A stretch of 64,000 nt of DNA from Streptomyces longhuiensis. Its GTDB lineage: Bacteria; Actinomycetota; Actinomycetes; Streptomycetales; Streptomycetaceae. Shown one piece after another: positions 41,616-53,930 of the stretch (position 1 is the first letter of the stretch; each line of letters opens with the position of its first letter). The notes beneath the pieces were generated by a model that was given only the letters and a program-made list of their open reading frames with translations, did not search any database and was not told the origin of the DNA. A program made the translations under genes and the position numbers. The stretch is taken from assembly GCF_020616555.1 (NCBI RefSeq), contig NZ_CP085173.1:3359501-3423500 (forward strand). The letters are read 5' to 3'.

Positions 41616-42761
41616 TCAGAGCCCGGACGAAACCTCAGTCTTCTCGCCCGAGGCCGGTTTTCCCTCGGCGGCCGCGATACGCGAGTTGCGACGCACCGAC
41701 GACCAGAACGACCAGGCGATCAGGACGACGCCGATCATGCCCGTGATGACCTCGTTGATCTCGTACTGGATCGTGATCATGAGGATCACGGCGAGGGCGC
41801 CGATCGCGTAGTGCGCGCCGTGCTCCAGGTACACATAGTCGTCCAGGGTGCCCTGGCGGACCAGGTAGACCGTGAGCGAACGGACGTACATGGCACCGAT
41901 GCCGAGGCCGAGGGCCATCAGCACGATGTCGTTGGTGATGGCGAAAGCGCCGATGACTCCATCGAAGGAGAACGACGCGTCCAGGACCTCGAGGTACAGG
42001 AACATGAAGAACGCGGCCTTGCCCGCCATCACTATGGCCGGCGCGGCCTGGCCGCTCTTCCTGGCCTCTTCCTCGGCCTCGTGCTCACGCTCCTCTTCCT
42101 CCTCCAGGCGGTTCTCGAAGAACCCGGAGAGGCCGCCCACGATGAGATACGTGATCAGACCGGCGATGCCGGAGATGAGCACTGTCTCGGCCTTGTCCAC
42201 ATGGACGCCACCGTGCTGGTGGGCATGCGTGGCCACGGTGAACGAGGAGATCAGGAGCACGATCATCGCGATGCAGACCGACAGCATGTCGACCTTGCCG
42301 AGCTTGGCGAGCGGACGCTCGATCCAGCGCAGCCACTGGATGTCCCGCTCCTCGAAGACGAAGTCGAGGAAGATCATCAACAGGAACATGCCACCGAACG
42401 CGGCGATCGACGGGTGCGCGTCGGTCACCAGCTGCTGATACTTGTCCTTGTCGTTGAGCGCGAGCTTGACCGCCTCGATGGGGCCGAGCTTGGCGCTGAC
42501 CGCGACGATCACGACGGGGAAGACCAGTCGCATACCGAAGACGGCGATCAGCACACCGACCGTGAGGAAGATCTTCTGCCAGAAGGCATTCATCTTCTTC
42601 AGGATTCCGGCGTTGATCACCGCGTTGTCGAAGGACAACGAGATCTCGAGGACAGCAAGGATCGCGACGACCCCGAATGCTGTCCATCCGTCGTAGAACA
42701 CCGCCGCGACCAGGCCGAGCGCAGTAATTGCGAACGACCAGCCGAAGGTTTTCAAAACCAC
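41616..42761 (-). CDS. DUF475 (TerC-like) membrane protein
   Basis: A 381-residue polytopic protein with about 8-9 helices. AVLEISLSFDNAVINA in helix 2 and DASFSFDGVIGAFAIT in the second half are the paired acidic motifs of DUF475/TerC-like proteins. A long charged loop (ENRLEEEEEREHEAEEEAR) splits the two halves. A His-rich loop THAHQHGGVHVD may bind metal. The start is GTG at 42761. It is the likely membrane partner of the TerD proteins, possibly a metal transporter. Confidence 0.87.
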   Translation of the reverse strand: MVLKTFGWSFAITALGLVAAVFYDGWTAFGVVAILAVLEISLSFDNAVINAGILKKMNAFWQKIFLTVGVLIAVFGMRLVFPVVIVAVSAKLGPIEAVKLALNDKDKYQQLVTDAHPSIAAFGGMFLLMIFLDFVFEERDIQWLRWIERPLAKLGKVDMLSVCIAMIVLLISSFTVATHAHQHGGVHVDKAETVLISGIAGLITYLIVGGLSGFFENRLEEEEEREHEAEEEARKSGQAAPAIVMAGKAAFFMFLYLEVLDASFSFDGVIGAFAITNDIVLMALGLGIGAMYVRSLTVYLVRQGTLDDYVYLEHGAHYAIGALAVILMITIQYEINEVITGMIGVVLIAWSFWSSVRRNSRIAAAEGKPASGEKTEVSSGL

Positions 42762-42834
42762 TGGCTACCCCATCAAGTGAGTACGGGTCTCCCCCGCGCC
42801 GGTAGGACGGGGCTCCCCCGCTCCGCGCACGGCT

Positions 42835-43410
42835 TTACGAAACATTGACCCCGAAGTCTAGAGCGATGCCGCGGAGGCCCGACGCGTACCCCTGCCCGAC
42901 GGCACGGAACTTCCATTCGCCGCCGTACCGATACACCTCGCCGAAGATCATCGCGGTCTCCGTGGAGGCGTCCTCGCTCAGGTCGTAGCGGGCGAGTTCC
43001 TGACCGTCCGCCTGGTTGACCACGCGGATGAACGCGTTGCTGACCTGGCCGAACGTCTGTCCTCGGTTGTCCGCGTCATGGATCGAGACCGGAAAGACGA
43101 TCTTGTCGCAGAACGCCGGCACCTTGGACAGGTCGATCAGGATCGACTCGTCGTCGCCCTCGCCCTCACCGGTGAGGTTGTCCCCGGTGTGCTCGACGGA
43201 GCCGTCCGGACTGGTGAGCTGGTTGTAGAAGATGAACCACTCGTCGCCGAGCACCCGCCCGTCCTTGCACAGCAGCGCGCTGGCGTCGAGGTCGAAGTCG
43301 GCTCCGGTGGTGGAACGCGCGTCCCAGCCGAGTCCGATCAGCACCTGTGTGAGGTTCGGTGCGGCCTTGGAGAGGGAGACATTGCCCCCCTTGGCGAGCG
43401 TGACGCCCAT
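42835..43410 (-). CDS. TerD-family Ca2+-binding stress protein
   Basis: A 191-residue canonical TerD protein: [31 protein letters not shown] (Ca2+ loop 1), [15 protein letters not shown] (loop 2), and [23 protein letters not shown] at the end. TerD family proteins are cytosolic Ca2+-binding beta-sandwiches linked to tellurite, phage, colicin and acid stress and to morphological development in Streptomyces. GGGGAGGACC precedes the ATG at 43410. It is a close paralogue of the next gene, clearly a tandem duplicate. Confidence 0.93.
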   Translation of the reverse strand: MGVTLAKGGNVSLSKAAPNLTQVLIGLGWDARSTTGADFDLDASALLCKDGRVLGDEWFIFYNQLTSPDGSVEHTGDNLTGEGEGDDESILIDLSKVPAFCDKIVFPVSIHDADNRGQTFGQVSNAFIRVVNQADGQELARYDLSEDASTETAMIFGEVYRYGGEWKFRAVGQGYASGLRGIALDFGVNVS

Positions 43411-43454
43411 GATCGTGGTCCTCCCCGGTGTGATGTCGCTTGAGTTGTCGAGCG

Positions 43455-43488
43455 CGTCCGGCGCCGCACTCGCGTGCGGCGCCGGACG
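43455..43488. terminator. Strong hairpin between tandem terD genes
   Basis: A perfect 15-bp stem, CGTCCGGCGCCGCAC with GTGCGGCGCCGGACG, around a TCGC loop. It terminates the upstream terD or attenuates readthrough into the second. Confidence 0.75.
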
Positions 43489-43508
43489 GTCATGCGGTCG
43501 TGCTCGGC

Positions 43509-44084
43509 TCAGACGTTGACGCCGAAGTCCTGCGCGATGCCGCGCAGACCTGAGGCGTAGCCCTGGCCGATGGCGCGGAACTTCCACTCCGCGCCGTTCC
43601 TGTACAGCTCGCCGAATACCATGGCGGTCTCCGTCGAGGCGTCCTCGGAGAGGTCGTACCGGGCGATTTCCGCCCCGCCCGCCTGGTTCACGACGCGGAT
43701 GAACGCGTTGCGCACCTGGCCGAAGGACTGCTGGCGGTTCTCGGCGTCGTAGATCGAGACCGGGAACACGATCTTGTCCACATCGGCCGGGACGCCGGCG
43801 AGGTTGACCTTGAGCTGCTCGTCGTCACCCTCGCCTTCACCCGTGGTGTTGTCGCCGGTGTGCTCGACCGAGCCGTCCGGGCTCTTCAGGTTGTTGAAGA
43901 ACACGAAGTTGGCGTCACTGCTGACCTTGCCCTCCGCGTTCGTCAGGATGGCGCTGGCGTCAAGGTCGAAGTCCGTACCGGTGGTGGTACGGACGTCCCA
44001 CCCGAGGCCGATGATGACCGCGGTCAGGCCAGGAGCCTCCTTGGTCAGCGATACGTTGCCGCCCTTGCTGAGGCTGACTCCCAC
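43509..44084 (-). CDS. TerD-family Ca2+-binding stress protein
   Basis: A 191-residue canonical Ter[51 protein letters not shown] and [18 protein letters not shown]. It is highly similar to the neighbouring terD, the pair arising by duplication. GTG at 44084 with GGGAGGA upstream is preferred over the longer frame starting MGGL. It is the first gene of the minus-strand ter series, so its upstream region (44085-44264) carries the main ter promoter. Confidence 0.93.
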   Translation of the reverse strand: MGVSLSKGGNVSLTKEAPGLTAVIIGLGWDVRTTTGTDFDLDASAILTNAEGKVSSDANFVFFNNLKSPDGSVEHTGDNTTGEGEGDDEQLKVNLAGVPADVDKIVFPVSIYDAENRQQSFGQVRNAFIRVVNQAGGAEIARYDLSEDASTETAMVFGELYRNGAEWKFRAIGQGYASGLRGIAQDFGVNV

Positions 44085-44264
44085 GAGTCCTCCCATTGGT
44101 GTCGGGGGCGGGGAGCCCCGTCGTGCATTGGTATCGGATCAACGTCTGGATCCTAGTGACCGGTTCCCGGCAGCCACAGGCTCCGCACCCGAAGAATCCC
44201 AGGGTGTCATCCCCGGGACATCCCGGAGAGATGCGCGAAGCACTCCCCTGTGACCCCTGAGGGG

Positions 44265-44723
44265 TCAGAGGGTGTCGATCGCCTTGACGTACTCGTTGAG
44301 GTCGCGGGCGTCCGGCAGGCCGTTGACGACGGTCCAGCGGACCACGCCCTCCTTGTCGATGATGAAGGTGCCGCGCACCGCGCAGCCCTTCTCCTCGTCG
44401 AAGACGCCGTACGCGCGCGAGGCCTCGCCGTGCGGCCAGAAGTCCGACAGGAGCGGGTACTCGAGGCCCTCCTGCTCGGCGAAGACACGCAGGCTGAACG
44501 GCGAGTCGTTCGACACGGCGAGCAGCTGGACGTCGTCGTTGACGAACTTCGGCAGCTCGTCGCGCAGGGCGCACAGCTCGCCGGTGCAGACGCCGGTGAA
44601 GGCGAACGGGTAGAAGAGCAGCACCACGTTCTTCTCACCCCGGAAGTCCGAGAGCCGCACGGTCTCGCCGTGCTGCGTCTTGAGCTCGAAATCCGGAGCC
44701 TTCGTGCCGACCTCGATCGTCAT
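44265..44723 (-). CDS. AhpE-like peroxiredoxin
   Basis: A 152-residue peroxiredoxin: [20 protein letters not shown], then the peroxidatic Cys in [15 protein letters not shown] (Cys near residue 44, with a second Cys 5 residues later), [13 protein letters not shown]. It reduces hydroperoxides with mycothiol/mycoredoxin or thioredoxin systems. ATG 44723 has GGAAGG upstream. The adjacent DUF3052 gene is the same partner as in other streptomycetes. Confidence 0.9.
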   Translation of the reverse strand: MTIEVGTKAPDFELKTQHGETVRLSDFRGEKNVVLLFYPFAFTGVCTGELCALRDELPKFVNDDVQLLAVSNDSPFSLRVFAEQEGLEYPLLSDFWPHGEASRAYGVFDEEKGCAVRGTFIIDKEGVVRWTVVNGLPDARDLNEYVKAIDTL

Positions 44724-44891
44724 GGTCAAGCTTTCCTTCCGTGGAGCCGTTCGGGTGAGGCCCAGCCTAGGTCCCGAAGGCGGTGCTGCCGCGTGGGGCC
44801 CCGCGTGTCGCCGGGCAAGCGTGCGGCCCCCGTCGACGCGTCATGGCGTCGGCGGGGGCCGCCCGGAGTGTCTGCTGGGGTCTTTCGTCGG

Positions 44892-45329
44892 CTAGCGCTT
44901 CTTGGCGGCCGCCTTCGGCGTGACGAGGCGGCTGCCCGCCCAGTCCTTGCCCGCGTTGATGCTCTTGGTCTGCGAGAGACCCGCGGTCTGCGCGGCTTCG
45001 TTGATGTCGCTCGGCTCGACATAGCCGTCGCGGCCGGTCTTCGGGGTCAGCAGCCAGACAGGGGCACCGTCGTCGACCAGCTGGCTGGCGTCTACCAACG
45101 CGTCCGTCAGATCGCCGTCGTCCTCGCGGAACCACAGCACCACCGCGTCAGCGACGTCGTCGTAGTCCTCGTCGACGAGCTCGCTGCCGATGACTTCCTC
45201 AATGGACTCGCGGAGCTCCTGGTCGACGTCGTCGTCGAAGCCGATCTCCTGGACCACCTGCTCGGGCTGGAAACCCAGCCTCGCGGCAGGGTTGGTCCGC
45301 TCCTCCGCGTGGTCCGCGGTCGCGCTCAC
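44892..45329 (-). CDS. DUF3052 protein
   Basis: A 145-residue acidic protein: ARLGFQPEQVVQEIGFDDD, LRESIEEVIGSELVDEDYD, and DDGAPVWLLTPKTGRDGYVEPSD. It belongs to DUF3052, an actinobacterial family of unknown function, and a basic tail AAAKKR ends it. A perfect AGGAGG precedes the GTG at 45329; the frame extends further but codes unlikely residues. Confidence 0.88.
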   Translation of the reverse strand: MSATADHAEERTNPAARLGFQPEQVVQEIGFDDDVDQELRESIEEVIGSELVDEDYDDVADAVVLWFREDDGDLTDALVDASQLVDDGAPVWLLTPKTGRDGYVEPSDINEAAQTAGLSQTKSINAGKDWAGSRLVTPKAAAKKR

Positions 45330-45766
45330 GGATTGCCTCCTGATCATGTTTACGAAGTTGTCTGCTGCTTCGCGCGTGCGCGAAGCGTTGGCCGTAGTCC
45401 ACACGGGCGGGGCGGATCGCGCAAGTACCCGGCCCCCGAGACCGCCGAAACGGTGACGTTCCAGGCGGTGTCACCGCATCTTCAGTCAAGGATCCCCGCA
45501 GGCCGGTGATGTATGCCACGCCGTTCTGCCGGATTTGCCCACCCTATGGATGACGGTCGTCCACCTCGGCCGAACGGCCTCACGAAACTGGTGAACCACA
45601 TGAGCGTATCGTTGCGATTTGGCCGCACCCGTCCGGGGAACCCCGGGGAATCACTCCGATTACCCCGCGGTAGAGATGACGATTGTGCCCCCGAGGTACA
45701 CGATGGGGAGCGGCGCAGCCCCATTGCACCCCAATTGCACATCTCGACCGACAGTGAAGGAACAGC
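45330..45766. other. Intergenic region between DUF3052 and aceE
   Basis: A 437-nt gap with the divergent promoters of DUF3052 and aceE; no gene supported. It holds an imperfect inverted repeat GGTGACG...GGTGTCACC near 45453-45476 and GGAAT (45647) with GTA 18 nt later, a weak SigR-like pattern. Confidence 0.5.
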
Positions 45767-48514
<2,748 letters not shown>

Positions 48515-48542
48515 GGACCTGGTCCCGACTGTCGTAGAGGTT

Positions 48543-48581
48543 CGAGGTGCGGTGCGGCCACGGGGGCCGCACCGCACCTCG
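48543..48581. terminator. Strong terminator after aceE
   Basis: A perfect 17-bp stem, CGAGGTGCGGTGCGGCC with GGCCGCACCGCACCTCG, followed by the T-rich CTTTCTTTC. It serves both convergent genes. Confidence 0.85.
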
Positions 48582-48593
48582 CTTTCTTTCATC

Positions 48594-48989
48594 TCAGCGC
48601 TCCCAGACCTTGAACGCCCTCACCCGGTAAGGAGATTGAGGCGCCCATGTGCCGCTGCCGGGATAGGTCTGGAACTCCCCCGTCTCCGCGCACTCGGCCG
48701 ACTGATAGGCCGTGACCGGGCGTCCGGTGCGATTGGCGAGAGCCTGCGCGCTGCCCCCCTCCGGCAGCGCGACACAGCTCTCGATGTCGATCCCGGACAA
48801 CTCGTACGCCTGCCGGTGCCCCTTGAACTCCGGCTTCTCCCGCAGGCACAGTTCCCCCGCCGCGCAGTCCCCCGATGTCGGCGGGACGGCGGCGCCCGCA
48901 TGAACCGGTGTCAGCAGGACGGCCGCCAGCGCGGCCGCGGCCGTCATCGGCAACGTCGTCCCCATCGCGGCGCGCATCCTCGTACCCAT
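48594..48989 (-). CDS. Peptidase inhibitor I36-like secreted protein
   Basis: A 131-residue secreted protein: signal peptide (residues 1-35, MGTRMRAAMGTTLPMTAAAA with hydrophobic core), then CAAGELCLREKPEFKG and related Cys pairs, as in the I36/SMI streptomycete inhibitor family. It probably inhibits an extracellular metalloprotease. GGGGG precedes the ATG at 48989; an earlier GTG/ATG would add a weak extension. Confidence 0.78.
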   Translation of the reverse strand: MGTRMRAAMGTTLPMTAAAALAAVLLTPVHAGAAVPPTSGDCAAGELCLREKPEFKGHRQAYELSGIDIESCVALPEGGSAQALANRTGRPVTAYQSAECAETGEFQTYPGSGTWAPQSPYRVRAFKVWER

Positions 48990-49089
48990 ATCGATCAACC
49001 CCCGTGTCGTGCCGGTCACTTGTCTGCACTCTGAACCGCTGGACGATCGGACGGGAAGAGCTGACGAATCAGATCACTCGGACAAGCGA

Positions 49090-49118
49090 AATGCCCCCAG
49101 GATTTCCCTGAGGGCATT
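49090..49118. terminator. Hairpin after MFS transporter
   Basis: AATGCCC and GGGCATT pair, with CCAGG...CCCTG extending the stem. It lies downstream of the minus-strand exporter gene. The rest of 48990-49239 contains no gene. Confidence 0.6.
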
Positions 49119-49239
49119 GCGCGGTGCGTACGGGGGTGGTTCGGGGGTGGTCTGCGGGTTTCCCCCGAGGGGCGATGGTCCCGATGGGTGCTGCCCTCCG
49201 ACGAAGGCGTTCTCCGAGAGTCGCTTCCCCCGATGCGCG

Positions 49240-50850
49240 CTAGATGTGTGCGGCCCCCGCGCCCTCCTCCGCGTTCGCCCCGCGCTTGGTCAGCAGCGCG
49301 ACGAAGATCGCCACGACGGCGACGCCCGCGGCGACCAGGCAGGCCAGGCTCATGCCGGAGATGAAGGTGTCGTGCGCGACCGAGGTGATCTTCTCGGCGA
49401 GCGCGGCCGGGGTGCCCTTCGGGACCGGGCCCACGCCGACCTGGACCGCCTCGGACGCCTGGTCCAGCTGGGCGGGCGTGAGCGGCGGAAGCTTGGCGTC
49501 GGTCCAGTTGCCCGCGAGGTCGTTGTCCACCTTCGAGGCCATCACGGCGCCGAGCACGGCGGTGCCGAGGCTTCCGCCGATCTGCATGGCGGCCTGCTGG
49601 AGGCCGCCCGCGACGCCGGAGAGCTCCATCGGGGCGTTGCCCACGATGACCTCGGTGGCGCCCACCATGACGGGAGCGAGGCCCAGGCCGAGGAGGGCGA
49701 ACCACAGCGACATGACGCCACTGCCCGTGCCCGACTCCAGCGTGGACATGCCGTACATGGCGACGGCGGTGAGCAGCATGCCGCCCGCGAGCGGGACACG
49801 CGGACCCACCTTCGTGATCATCGCGCCCGCCAGCGGCGAGCCCACGATCATCATTCCGGTCAGCGGCAGGAGGTGCAGACCGGAGTCGACAGGGCTCATG
49901 CCGTGCACGTTCTGCAGGTAGAAGGTGACGAAGAAGAGCCCGCCCATGAAGGCGATGGCCATGAGCACCATCAGGACCACACCGGCCGACAGCGGCACCG
50001 AGCGGAACAGAGCCAGCGGGATCAGCGGCTCCTTGACGCGCGTCTCCCAGATCGCGAAGGCCGCGAAGCACAGCACGGAGGCCGCCAGGAACGTCCATGT
50101 CAGGCCGTCGCCCCAGCCCCACGTCGGGGCCTTGATGAGCGCCCAGACCAGGCAGAACATCGCGCCGGAGAGCAGCACGATGCCGAGGATGTCGAAGGAT
50201 CGCGGCGCGTTCTCGGCGCGGTGGTCCCTGAGGATCAGGAGCCCGAGGACGAGGGCGATGACGCCGACGGGGACGTTGATGAAGAAGACGGACTGCCAGC
50301 TGACGTGCTGGACGAGCAGCCCACCGAGGATCGGGCCGCCCGCGGTCGAGGCACCGATCACCATGCCCCAGATGCCGATCGCCATGTTCAGCTTCTCGGC
50401 GGGGAAGGTCGCCCGCAGGAGGCCGAGCGCGGCCGGCATGAGGAGCGCGCCGAACAGGCCCTGGAACACCCGGAAGGTGACCACGAGGGCGATGCTGTCC
50501 GACAGGCCGATGGCCCCCGAGGCCGCGGCGAACCCGATCACGCCGATGAGGAAGGTCTGCCGGTGACCGAACCGGTCGCCGAGCTTGCCCGCGGTGATCA
50601 GCGTGACCGCGAGGGCGAGGAAGTAGCCGTTGGTGATCCACTGGACGTCGGCGAAGCTCGCGCCGAGGTCCTTCTGGATGGCCGGGTTGGCGATGGCCAC
50701 GATGGTGCCGTCGAGGGCGACCATCATCACGCCGATCGCGACGGAGAACAGCGTCAGCCAGGGGTGGCCGCGAAGCCCCTTGGCCGGGGCCGGAACGGAC
50801 ACGGGCTCCGGGGCCTTGTCCGCCTTGTCGACGGTGGTCTGACTAGTCAT
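49240..50850 (-). CDS. DHA2/EmrB-type MFS exporter
   Basis: A 536-residue 14-helix DHA2 drug exporter: VALDGTIVAIANPAIQKDLG, AGKLGDRFGHRQTFL (motif A), GGPILGGLLVQHVSW (motif C). The ATG at 50850 has only a weak SD, so its transcript may be leaderless or short-leadered from the divergent promoter. The TetR gene across the divergent gap is the obvious repressor. Confidence 0.9.
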   Translation of the reverse strand: MTSQTTVDKADKAPEPVSVPAPAKGLRGHPWLTLFSVAIGVMMVALDGTIVAIANPAIQKDLGASFADVQWITNGYFLALAVTLITAGKLGDRFGHRQTFLIGVIGFAAASGAIGLSDSIALVVTFRVFQGLFGALLMPAALGLLRATFPAEKLNMAIGIWGMVIGASTAGGPILGGLLVQHVSWQSVFFINVPVGVIALVLGLLILRDHRAENAPRSFDILGIVLLSGAMFCLVWALIKAPTWGWGDGLTWTFLAASVLCFAAFAIWETRVKEPLIPLALFRSVPLSAGVVLMVLMAIAFMGGLFFVTFYLQNVHGMSPVDSGLHLLPLTGMMIVGSPLAGAMITKVGPRVPLAGGMLLTAVAMYGMSTLESGTGSGVMSLWFALLGLGLAPVMVGATEVIVGNAPMELSGVAGGLQQAAMQIGGSLGTAVLGAVMASKVDNDLAGNWTDAKLPPLTPAQLDQASEAVQVGVGPVPKGTPAALAEKITSVAHDTFISGMSLACLVAAGVAVVAIFVALLTKRGANAEEGAGAAHI

Positions 50851-50864
50851 GCGTGCGAGGCTAA

Positions 50865-50913
50865 TGACAGTCACTGACAGTTGACAAACCAATTCACAAG
50901 TCGGTAACTGTCA
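50865..50913. promoter_or_regulatory. Candidate TetR operator and divergent promoter
   Basis: TGACAGTT (50875-50882) and AACTGTCA (50906-50913) are a perfect 8-bp inverted repeat flanking TTGACA (50881) and TAACTG (50905), a -35/-10-like pair for the tetR direction. A further direct copy TGACAGT starts at 50865. This fits a self-repressing TetR site controlling both genes. Confidence 0.55.
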
Positions 50914-50965
50914 CGTTGCTCACAGGTAAGCTGAGCTGGGCAAACAGACGCAAAGAGGGGCGCGG

Positions 50966-51610
50966 GTGAAGACGCGGGAAGCGCATTCAGGACTACGGGA
51001 ACGCAAGAAGCAGCGCACCCGCGACGCCCTGCTGCGCTCCGCGCTGGAACTCTTCACCACAAAGGGGTACGACCGCACGACGGTTGACGAAATCGCGGAG
51101 GCCGTCGACGTCTCGCAGCGCACCTTCTTCCGGTACTTCACCAGCAAGGAGGAGACCGCGTTCGCGGTCCAGGACATGGTGGAGTCCCGCTTCGTCTCCC
51201 TCCTGCGCGAACGCCCCGCGACCGACAGCCCGTTCGAGGCCCTGCGTGGTGCCGTGCTCGATGCCTGGGACACCCTCGGCGAGCCCATCGAGGAGGTCGT
51301 TCCGGTCGAACTCCACATGCGCACCTACCAGATGATCGAATCCACCCCCTCCCTGGTCGCCGTCCACCTGCGCCGCTCCACGGAGCTGGAGGAGGAGATC
51401 GCACGCGTGATCGCCGAGCGCGAGGGCCTCGACATGGAGACGGACCCGCGCCCCCGCGTGACAGTGGCCGCGTTCAGCGGCGTGATGCGCATGGCCGGGC
51501 GGCTGTGGGGCGCCGGTGAGGACATCAGCGTCGAGTCGATCCGCGAGCTCACGGAGTCTTATCTCGACCAGCTGGGGCCGGTGTTGGCGGGGAAGTGGCG
51601 CACAGAGTGA
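50966..51610 (+). CDS. TetR-family regulator
   Basis: A 214-residue TetR protein: N-terminal HTH ALELFTTKGYDRTTVDEIAE and AVDVSQRTFFRYFTSKEET (residues ~29-67), then a helical ligand-binding C-domain. AGAGGGG precedes the GTG at 50966. It is divergent from the exporter with a palindromic gap; it is the likely local repressor responding to the exporter's substrate. Confidence 0.92.
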   Translation: MKTREAHSGLRERKKQRTRDALLRSALELFTTKGYDRTTVDEIAEAVDVSQRTFFRYFTSKEETAFAVQDMVESRFVSLLRERPATDSPFEALRGAVLDAWDTLGEPIEEVVPVELHMRTYQMIESTPSLVAVHLRRSTELEEEIARVIAEREGLDMETDPRPRVTVAAFSGVMRMAGRLWGAGEDISVESIRELTESYLDQLGPVLAGKWRTE

Positions 51611-51770
51611 CCGTCCGTGCACTCCCGTGCGCGAGGGGCGCAATCGGCACCTACGCAGTGTGATGACACCACCTAAGCTAGGCCCGTTTTGCCCTAATTG
51701 ACCCACCGGAAACGTGATCTGCCTCACCGATTTCGCGGGTTGGTCCGCGGGTCTCCTAGGGTGTCCCGCA

Positions 51771-52979
51771 GTGACTTCCTTCGACTCATCCCCGCAACTC
51801 AGCGTCTGGCGTGCACTGCTCGCACTGGCCGTCGTGTTCGTCATGCTGTCGACCACCGGCTGGACCGCCGTGCGCCACAAGGGCGTCACCTCGCCGGTCA
51901 ACGCCGCCATCACGGCGTGGGAACACGGCCACCTCAACGGGCGCGCCCTGCCGGACCCGGACGGCTCGCCCGCCCGCCTCGCGCAGTTCTTCGCCTCACT
52001 CACCAGCCAGCAGCGCACCCGGCTCGTCACCCGCTACCCGCTCGCCGTCGGCAACATGAACGGCGCGCCGGTGGAACTGCGCTACCGCGCGAACCGCATC
52101 GCCCTCGACCAGGCACGCAGAGTGGCGCGGAAGAGCACGCACGACAACCGGCTCTCCGCCGCGGGACAGCACGACGCCGGCCAGCGCATGAACCGGTACG
52201 CGTCCCTGATGCGACCCGACCGCAAGATCCTCGCCTTCGACCCCCTGGGCACCGGCCGCGTCGCCGAGGTCTTCGGGGACCTCGACAAGGCCCAGCGTGT
52301 CTCGGTCGTGGTCCCCGGAGTCGACACCAACCTCCTCACGTTCCAGCGGACCTTCCGCAAGTACTCGGCGCCCGTCGGCATGGCTCGCTCCCTGTACGAC
52401 GCGGAGCGCGCCGCCGGACCCGGCACACGGACCGCCGTGATCGCCTGGGCCGACTACACGACGCCCGCGGGTCTCGGCGTCGACGCGGCCACCGCGATGC
52501 GCGCGGAGGAGGGCGCCACCCGGCTCAACGCCCTGGTGCGCGCCCTGCCGGGTCGCGCCCCCGTGGCCCTGTACTGCCACAGTTACGGCTCCGTGGTGTG
52601 CGGTGTCGCCGCACACAAGCTTCCCTCCCGGGTGAGCGACATAGCGGTGGCCGGCAGCCCCGGCATGCGCGCCGGGAAGGTCTCGAAACTGGGTACCCAC
52701 GCGCGCGTGTGGGCGATGCGGGACAGCGACGACTGGATCCAGGACGTGCCGTATCTGGAGGTCGGCGGGATCGGCCACGGCGCCGACCCCGTCTCCCGGG
52801 GATTCGGCGCCCGGGTCCTGTCGGCAGCCGGCGCACATGGGCACACCGGCTATTTCGAGCCCGGTACGGAGAGCCTCAGCAACTTCGCCGACATCGGCGT
52901 CGGTTCGTACAGCACCCTGCGGTGTGCGAGAGGGCATGACACCTGTCGTGAAGGATCTTCCGGCGCCACGTCTGCCTGA
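51771..52979 (+). CDS. DUF1023-type alpha/beta hydrolase
   Basis: A 402-residue secreted or membrane-anchored alpha/beta hydrolase. The N-terminal hydrophobic segment LLALAVVFVMLSTTGWTAV anchors or exports it; YCHSYGSVVCGVA (~residue 272) is the nucleophile elbow (Ser of G-x-S-x-G-like), and DSDDWIQ and GHTGYFEPGT carry the Asp and His. GNMNGAPVELRYRAN is typical of the family. GTG at 51771 has AGGGTG 9 nt upstream. It is a paralogue of the gene at 56394-57524. Confidence 0.87.
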   Translation: MTSFDSSPQLSVWRALLALAVVFVMLSTTGWTAVRHKGVTSPVNAAITAWEHGHLNGRALPDPDGSPARLAQFFASLTSQQRTRLVTRYPLAVGNMNGAPVELRYRANRIALDQARRVARKSTHDNRLSAAGQHDAGQRMNRYASLMRPDRKILAFDPLGTGRVAEVFGDLDKAQRVSVVVPGVDTNLLTFQRTFRKYSAPVGMARSLYDAERAAGPGTRTAVIAWADYTTPAGLGVDAATAMRAEEGATRLNALVRALPGRAPVALYCHSYGSVVCGVAAHKLPSRVSDIAVAGSPGMRAGKVSKLGTHARVWAMRDSDDWIQDVPYLEVGGIGHGADPVSRGFGARVLSAAGAHGHTGYFEPGTESLSNFADIGVGSYSTLRCARGHDTCREGSSGATSA

Positions 52980-53034
52980 CGCGCGTAGAAATCGGTGAAA
53001 CAGGGGCACGACGCAACAGGGGACGGAGGCGCGC

Positions 53035-53913
53035 GTGCCGCATACGATGAGCCGCATGGGTGATGTACTGGCCGGATTTCATGCCGCCTGGGAGTTCGAG
53101 TCCGACTCCGTGCTCATCCGCTTCGAACGGGGAATCCGCACGCCGAAGCTGCTGAATGCACTCGGTGAGCGCCGCATCCCCTTTGAGGCGATCGCGGCGG
53201 TGACACTCACTCCCGGCAAGCGCGGGACCGTCGTCCTGCGCGCCGTGCCGAGACCGGGCGCCGATCCGCTGATGGACGCGGCGGCGGGACAGCTCAAGGA
53301 AGGCTGCGACCCCTACCGGCTCGTCCTGCCCGCCGAGCGCGAGACGCTCGCCGAGTACTACGCGGACGAGCTGCGCGGCGTGCTGGCCCTGGACGACGGC
53401 GCACCAGTGGGCCGCTATCTGGTGGCGGCACCCGAGGCGCCGCTGAACTTCAAGGCCTACGACGGCAAGGCCTCCTTCGACGGCAAGTCCGTGGCTTTCC
53501 GATGGTTCTGGACAGGGGCGTCGTCCGCGAAGTGGAAGGCCGGCGACAAGAGCTTTCCCGTCTCGGATCTGAGCGGCGTCGAATGGCGCTCGCCCGAGGT
53601 CTTCGAGGGCCATCTGCGACTGTTGCGCCGCGACGCGTCCGAGCAGCCCGCCCAGGCCGACCAGGACCCGGCCGCCGTGATCTTCGGTCTCGGGTACGGG
53701 CCCGTGCACGAGTCGCTGCCCTTCGCCGCGTCCATCCTCGCCGCCGTACGGGCCGGGAGCTCTCCCGTGCCCGCGTCCGGCGCCTCCCCCTCCCGGCGCG
53801 ACCCCGCGGACATCGCCGACCGCATCCGTCACCTGGGCGAGCTGCACCAGGCGGGCCTCGTCACCGACGCCGAGTTCTCGACGAAGAAGGCCGAGCTGCT
53901 GGCGGAGCTGTAG
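53035..53913 (+). CDS. DUF4429 protein with SHOCT tail
   Basis: A 292-residue protein: two DUF4429 units (ERGIRTPKLLNALGERRIPFE; NFKAYDGKASFDGKSVAFRW) then an Ala/Pro linker and a C-terminal SHOCT motif, IRHLGELHQAGLVTDAEFST. SHOCT domains often mediate oligomerisation. Function unknown. The GTG at 53035 has GGAGG upstream; ATG at 53056 is an alternative. Confidence 0.83.
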   Translation: MPHTMSRMGDVLAGFHAAWEFESDSVLIRFERGIRTPKLLNALGERRIPFEAIAAVTLTPGKRGTVVLRAVPRPGADPLMDAAAGQLKEGCDPYRLVLPAERETLAEYYADELRGVLALDDGAPVGRYLVAAPEAPLNFKAYDGKASFDGKSVAFRWFWTGASSAKWKAGDKSFPVSDLSGVEWRSPEVFEGHLRLLRRDASEQPAQADQDPAAVIFGLGYGPVHESLPFAASILAAVRAGSSPVPASGASPSRRDPADIADRIRHLGELHQAGLVTDAEFSTKKAELLAEL

Positions 53914-53930
53914 GGCGGCCTCGGGGCGCG

